The notes below the pieces were generated by a model. It did not search any database and was not told the DNA's origin. It was given only the letters and a program-made list of their open reading frames with translations. DNA of 64,000 nucleotides from Maridesulfovibrio sp050916235. GTDB lineage: Bacteria > Desulfobacterota > Desulfovibrionia > Desulfovibrionales > Desulfovibrionaceae. Below, piece after piece: positions 60,774 through 64,000 of this stretch. Every line of letters begins with the position of its first letter. Positions within the stretch are counted from its first letter, which is position 1. Location: NCBI RefSeq assembly GCF_050916235.1, contig NZ_CP104854.1, positions 1 to 64,000 of the forward strand, given 5' to 3'. The position numbers were made by a program, and so were the translations under genes.

Positions 60774-61523
60774 ATGGCAGTAATCGGAATAATCGGCGGC
60801 AGTGGACTCGATAACCCGGACATTCTCAAAGACGCAAAAGACTCCGTGGTAAATACGGTCTGGGGCGAGCCCAGTTCCCCGATCAAATCCGGAACAATTG
60901 AAGGTACGGAAGTCCACATCATCGGACGTCACGGACGTGAACACACCATCCCCCCTACTTTTGTAAACAACAGGGCAAACATACAGGCACTCAAGGAATA
61001 CGGCTGCGACTGCATCCTCGCCACAACCGCAGTAGGCTCCCTGCGCGAAGAGATCGACCGCGGCCATCTGGTGGTCATTGACCAGTTCATCGATTTCACC
61101 CGCAGACGCGCACTGACATTCCACGAAACTTTCGCTCCGCACGCTCCCGCACATACCCCGATGGCCGATCCTTTTGATGCATCACTGCGCGCAAAAATGA
61201 TTGAATCCTGCAAGGAACTCGGCGTGACTGTTCACGAAAAGGGAACCGTAGTAACCATCGAAGGTCCACGCTTCTCAACACGTGCGGAATCCCACATGTT
61301 CCGCGCATGGGGCGCAGACATCATCAATATGTCCACCGCTCCAGAGGCCATCCTTGCCAATGAAGCGGGCATTCCTTACGCAGCCGTGGCAATGTCCACT
61401 GATTACGATTGCTGGAAAACCGACGAAGAGCCAGTCACCTGGGACGATATCCTAAAAATCTTCCGAGCCAACGCTGAAAACGTAACTTCCATGCTCATTA
61501 AGACAATCGGGAAAATCGGCTGA
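60774..61523 (+). CDS. mtnP: S-methyl-5'-thioadenosine phosphorylase
   Basis: Splits methylthioadenosine (by-product of polyamine and other SAM-dependent synthesis) to adenine and methylthioribose-1-phosphate. IGIIGGSGLDNP at the start, IIGRHGREHTIPP near 45, NRANIQALKEYGCDCILATTAVGSL near 65 and EGPRFSTRAES near 163 are family blocks. NMSTAPEAILANEAGIPYA near 185 and the Asp-containing TDYDCWKTDEE after it fit MTAP rather than PNP, which has Asn at the base-binding place. Length 249 fits. mtaD follows 60 bases later. Confidence 0.94.
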   Translation: MAVIGIIGGSGLDNPDILKDAKDSVVNTVWGEPSSPIKSGTIEGTEVHIIGRHGREHTIPPTFVNNRANIQALKEYGCDCILATTAVGSLREEIDRGHLVVIDQFIDFTRRRALTFHETFAPHAPAHTPMADPFDASLRAKMIESCKELGVTVHEKGTVVTIEGPRFSTRAESHMFRAWGADIINMSTAPEAILANEAGIPYAAVAMSTDYDCWKTDEEPVTWDDILKIFRANAENVTSMLIKTIGKIG

Positions 61524-61583
61524 CCCAGTTAAACCTTACCTTTCATATGGTTTTGCAGCCGTTAAAAATCATACGGAAAATAT

Positions 61584-62912
61584 ATGCCTACGCAAAATTG
61601 TGATCTGGTACTCAAAGGATCTTACATCCTCACTCAGGATGATGAACGCACCCTCATAAAAGAAGGTGCAGTTGCAATCAGCGGTGAATATATTTCCGCT
61701 GTGGGCCCTGAAGCAGACATTGAACGGAATTGGAATGCCGCAAAAACCATTGATTGCGGCAGATCGGTTCTGCTGCCCGGCCTGATAAACTCACACACTC
61801 ACGTTCCCATGACCCTGATGCGCGGTGTCGCCGACGACCTCCCGCTTCTTGACTGGCTGCATAATTATATGTTTCCCATTGAATCCGGCCTGACACGGGA
61901 GCTGGTGGAACTGGGTGCACGCCTCGGCTGCGCGGAAATGGCCGCATCAGGAACTACGGCTATTTTTGACGGTTACATGTACGAGGAGTCCGTCGGACAG
62001 GCTGTTTTCGATTCAGGACTGAAAGCAGTTCTCGGGGAAGGCTTCTTCAAATTTCCATCGCCCTTTTTCAAGACAGCCCAGGAGGCATGGGAAACCATCG
62101 GACAGTTGAATGATCGTTTCAAAGAATGCAGTCGGATCAGGACGGCAATAACTCCTCACGCCGTCTTTACCACCGACCCCGACCAACTAGCGGAAAGCAT
62201 GGAGGTGGCACAAAAAATGGACCTGCTCTGGCAGATTCATGCTGCTGAATCCGAACCAGAGACAAAGCTGACCCTTGAGACCTTCGGCAAACGTCCTATC
62301 GAGATTCTGCGGGACTACGGACTGCTTAACAGTCGAACCCGCATACACCACTGTGTCGATGTAACTGACGAAGAGATCAGCCTGATTAGTGAATCCGGAG
62401 CCCAAGTCTCCCACAATCCCCAAAGCAACCTGAAACTTGGTTCCGGTATATGTCCGGTAACCAGATTCATTGCGGCCGGTGTAAATACCGGGCTGGGCAC
62501 GGACGGAGCTGCCAGCAACAACAATCTGGACATGTTTGATGAAATGCGTACCGCTGCCCTGCTACAGAAAGGCTTCCTGAAAGACCCGGAAGCCATGCCC
62601 GCAGGAACGGTACTGGATATGGCAACCGGAAACGGTGCGCGCTTCCTCGGATTTGAGGATACCGGGACCATAAAATCAGGATTTAAGGCGGATATTGTCG
62701 CTGTTGATATGGACAAGATGCACCTGAAACCTGTATACAATCCCCTCTCGCACGTAGTTTACAGTGCCGGAGGGCAGGATGTGTGCCTTACCGTCTGCGA
62801 CGGCAAGGTAATCTACCAGAACGGCAAACACCTGGCCCTTGACGTGGAAACTATTTCCCGAGAAGCGGAAAAGGCTGTAAACTGGGCGTTGAAGCGGCTT
62901 GAAACCCGCTGA
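61584..62912 (+). CDS. mtaD: 5-Methylthioadenosine/S-adenosylhomocysteine deaminase
   Basis: Amidohydrolase that deaminates methylthioadenosine and S-adenosylhomocysteine to the inosine forms. LLPGLINSHTHVPMTLMRGVADDLPL near residue 60-85 carries the metal-binding HxH and the family-specific MTLMRG stretch; QIHAAESEPE near 215 holds the next His and the Glu, and GLGTDGAASNNNLDMF near 303 holds the last metal Asp. Length 442 is typical for MtaD. With mtnP next to it the cell has two alternative ways to remove the same nucleosides. Confidence 0.92.
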   Translation: MPTQNCDLVLKGSYILTQDDERTLIKEGAVAISGEYISAVGPEADIERNWNAAKTIDCGRSVLLPGLINSHTHVPMTLMRGVADDLPLLDWLHNYMFPIESGLTRELVELGARLGCAEMAASGTTAIFDGYMYEESVGQAVFDSGLKAVLGEGFFKFPSPFFKTAQEAWETIGQLNDRFKECSRIRTAITPHAVFTTDPDQLAESMEVAQKMDLLWQIHAAESEPETKLTLETFGKRPIEILRDYGLLNSRTRIHHCVDVTDEEISLISESGAQVSHNPQSNLKLGSGICPVTRFIAAGVNTGLGTDGAASNNNLDMFDEMRTAALLQKGFLKDPEAMPAGTVLDMATGNGARFLGFEDTGTIKSGFKADIVAVDMDKMHLKPVYNPLSHVVYSAGGQDVCLTVCDGKVIYQNGKHLALDVETISREAEKAVNWALKRLETR

Positions 62913-62949
62913 AACAATTAACCGAATGTGACCCTTTCAGTTTTTTTCC

Positions 62950-62978
62950 TTGACAACATAGGCAAAGACTGCATAGGG
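62950..62978 (+). promoter_or_regulatory. Possible sigma-70 promoter of the PxxKW gene
   Basis: TTGACA at 62950-62955, 17-base spacer, then ATAGGG. Good -35 box, moderate -10. The leader before the ATG at 63055 contains a small CGCTTG-CTCG-CAAGCG hairpin. Confidence 0.45.
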
Positions 62979-63054
62979 AAATGTGCTTTTCAAGAAGCAA
63001 CTTAAGATAAAACAACGCTTGCTCGCAAGCGACTTGCCAAACAGGAGGCGCTAC

Positions 63055-63345
63055 ATGGCTAAAAAGAACGCAAGAGTACATGCACTTGAAGGTGCTGAAA
63101 TGACTGCTGAAGGTCTTTCTTACAAAGGTCTTATCATGGAAACCATCGTTGAAAAGTGTGATGGTTGTGAACGTGCTGTAGAATTCGAAGGACAGAAATA
63201 CTGCCCCAGCTACGCTCAGCCCGAAAAGAAATGGTCCCACAGCGTATGCAACTTTGCAACACACGTACGTGCTGGTGTTGATAAAGAAGGTAAAGTCAAG
63301 GTTAACCCGCTTAAAGCATCCAAGCGTGCTGCACGCGGTCGCTAG
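63055..63345 (+). CDS. PxxKW family cysteine-rich protein
   Basis: Small cytoplasmic protein of 96 residues with the arrangement CDGCERAVEFEGQKYC, then PEKKW, then CNF, which gives the PxxKW family its name; the four cysteines (CxxC, C, C) suggest a metal or cluster site. The C-terminus is basic (KASKRAARGR). Function unknown; the family is characteristic of Desulfovibrio-like bacteria as I recall. The frame extends to 62983, but the ATG at 63055 follows CAGGAGGCG. Has its own promoter and is probably well expressed. Confidence 0.9.
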   Translation: MAKKNARVHALEGAEMTAEGLSYKGLIMETIVEKCDGCERAVEFEGQKYCPSYAQPEKKWSHSVCNFATHVRAGVDKEGKVKVNPLKASKRAARGR

Positions 63346-63382
63346 TCTGTATTTTCAGGCAAGTCGCCAGCCTTATCTTACC

Positions 63383-63410
63383 AGAAAAACAGCTGCATGA
63401 CTGTTTTTCT
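63383..63410. terminator. Possible intrinsic terminator of the PxxKW gene
   Basis: AGAAAAACAG and CTGTTTTTCT form a 10-bp but AT-rich stem around an 8-base loop. A second hairpin, GAGCCGGA/TCCGGCTC, follows at 63435-63455 without T-run. Confidence 0.55.
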
Positions 63411-63524
63411 ATTGATTCATTTCGTGTATCATGGGAGCCGGACTTGTTCCGGCTCTTCGCTTTGGTACGCCCTGCCTAAGGGTATATTTAACCTTCAACC
63501 TGATCCGCAACCGGAGGCAACATA

Positions 63525-64000
63525 ATGCCAACCCAGCTTCTGGCAAAAATTGATGACCTGAAGAACGAAGCCCTCGAACTGCACGCCAAACTTGTATCCA
63601 TTCCCGCCATCGGCCCAGACAACAACGGGAGCGGAGAAAAGGACAAGGCGGATTTTCTCACCGCATACCTCAAGGATAAAGGTTTCGGGGAAGTAAAATC
63701 CTTCAATGCCCCTGACGAGCGTGTGAAATGCGGATACCGCCCCAACCTGGTTACCGTTATCCCCGGACAGGACACCTCCAGAACACTGTGGATAATCTCG
63801 CACATGGACGTAGTTCCCGTGGGAGACAGAAGCCTCTGGGACAGTGACCCGTTCACCATGGTTCAGGACGGCGATACCATCATCGGACGCGGTGTTGAAG
63901 ATAACCATCAGGGTCTTGTAAGCTCGGTCATCGCAGGTCGGGCTCTTCTTGATTCCGGGCTTACCCCGGGCATCAACTTCGGCCTCATCTTCGTTTCCGA
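63525..64000 (+). CDS. M20-family metallopeptidase/deacetylase (5' part, cut by window end)
   Basis: The first 158 residues of an M20 metallohydrolase. SIPAIGPDNNGSGEKDKADFL near 22 and WIISHMDVVPVGDRSLWDSDPF near 86 (metal His and Asp), and GRGVEDNHQGLVSSVIAGRALL near 124 (bridging metal Asp) are typical of DapE/ArgE/CPG2-type enzymes. The RGVEDNHQG variant is frequent in a subgroup annotated as M20 family metallo-hydrolases with succinyl-diaminopimelate desuccinylase-like sequence. The substrate cannot be told from the visible part. GGAGG lies 9 bases before the ATG. No stop in the window. Confidence 0.88.
   Translation, partial: MPTQLLAKIDDLKNEALELHAKLVSIPAIGPDNNGSGEKDKADFLTAYLKDKGFGEVKSFNAPDERVKCGYRPNLVTVIPGQDTSRTLWIISHMDVVPVGDRSLWDSDPFTMVQDGDTIIGRGVEDNHQGLVSSVIAGRALLDSGLTPGINFGLIFVS

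Noticed and set aside
1..64000. CRISPR arrays, transposases, integrases, phage genes
   Set aside because: No regularly spaced repeats and no such proteins were seen in any frame.

Overview
This window is ordinary chromosomal DNA of a Gram-negative, anaerobic, sulfate-reducer-like bacterium, most likely a marine Desulfovibrionales (Desulfovibrio/Maridesulfovibrio type). That placement is inference. It rests on the PxxKW cysteine-rich protein, a glutamate synthase split over several genes with its own ferredoxin and FAD subunits, a tungsten-type aldehyde:ferredoxin oxidoreductase, many [4Fe-4S] proteins, TRAP transport, and an alphaproteobacterial-looking PyrE. I see no phage, insertion sequence, CRISPR array, rRNA or tRNA.

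Region 1 (1-11.6 kb) is pyrimidine-centred. It holds pyrD and pyrK (minus strand), a U32-family gene, then a MIF-like tautomerase and an XRE regulator divergent from a TRAP transporter (P, Q, M subunits). The transporter is followed by an M20 carbamoyl-amino-acid hydrolase, dihydroorotase (pyrC) and orotate phosphoribosyltransferase (pyrE). This looks like uptake and processing of a ureido or pyrimidine precursor joined to the pathway to UMP. Region 2 (11.8-19.4 kb) holds an MBL-fold hydrolase, MltA, an unusual 5'-nucleotidase-family protein, TrmL, RmlB and RmlD for dTDP-sugars, and a NapH-like ferredoxin. Region 3 (19.6-23.7 kb) has a universal stress protein, the aldehyde oxidoreductase, a 500-bp AT-rich gap and an unknown membrane protein.

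Region 4 (23.7-35.4 kb, all minus strand) reads glgP, a secreted nuclease, the split glutamate synthase (five genes), yajC, secD and secF. Region 5 (35.6-43.2 kb, plus) has dut, argD, a small orphan gene with its own terminator, then prmA, an endonuclease III relative, and an EnvC-CtpA-YibQ envelope set. Region 6 (43.3-49.6 kb) has a TrpX-type ABC transporter, ndk, proC and a GT39-like membrane glycosyltransferase.

Region 7 (49.8-59.3 kb, minus) is an expanded macromolecular-synthesis cluster: rpsU, yqeY, mutS2, dnaG and rpoD, flanked by cbiB downstream and by HU plus an unannotated 58-residue membrane protein and rsmA upstream. Region 8 (59.6-64 kb, plus) starts with a FlxA-like gene behind a near-consensus sigma-28 promoter. 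Then come apt, mtnP and mtaD (recycling of methylthioadenosine and adenine), the PxxKW protein, and the 5' part of an M20 metallopeptidase cut by the window edge.

Many intrinsic terminators are clear. Two of them sit directly after the substrate-binding-protein gene of a transport operon, a layout that lets the binding protein be made in excess. No strikingly novel multi-gene system was found. The best leads are the TRAP-carbamoylase-PyrC-PyrE operon, the metal-site-altered nucleotidase, the sigma-28 flxA-like gene and the 58-residue membrane protein.
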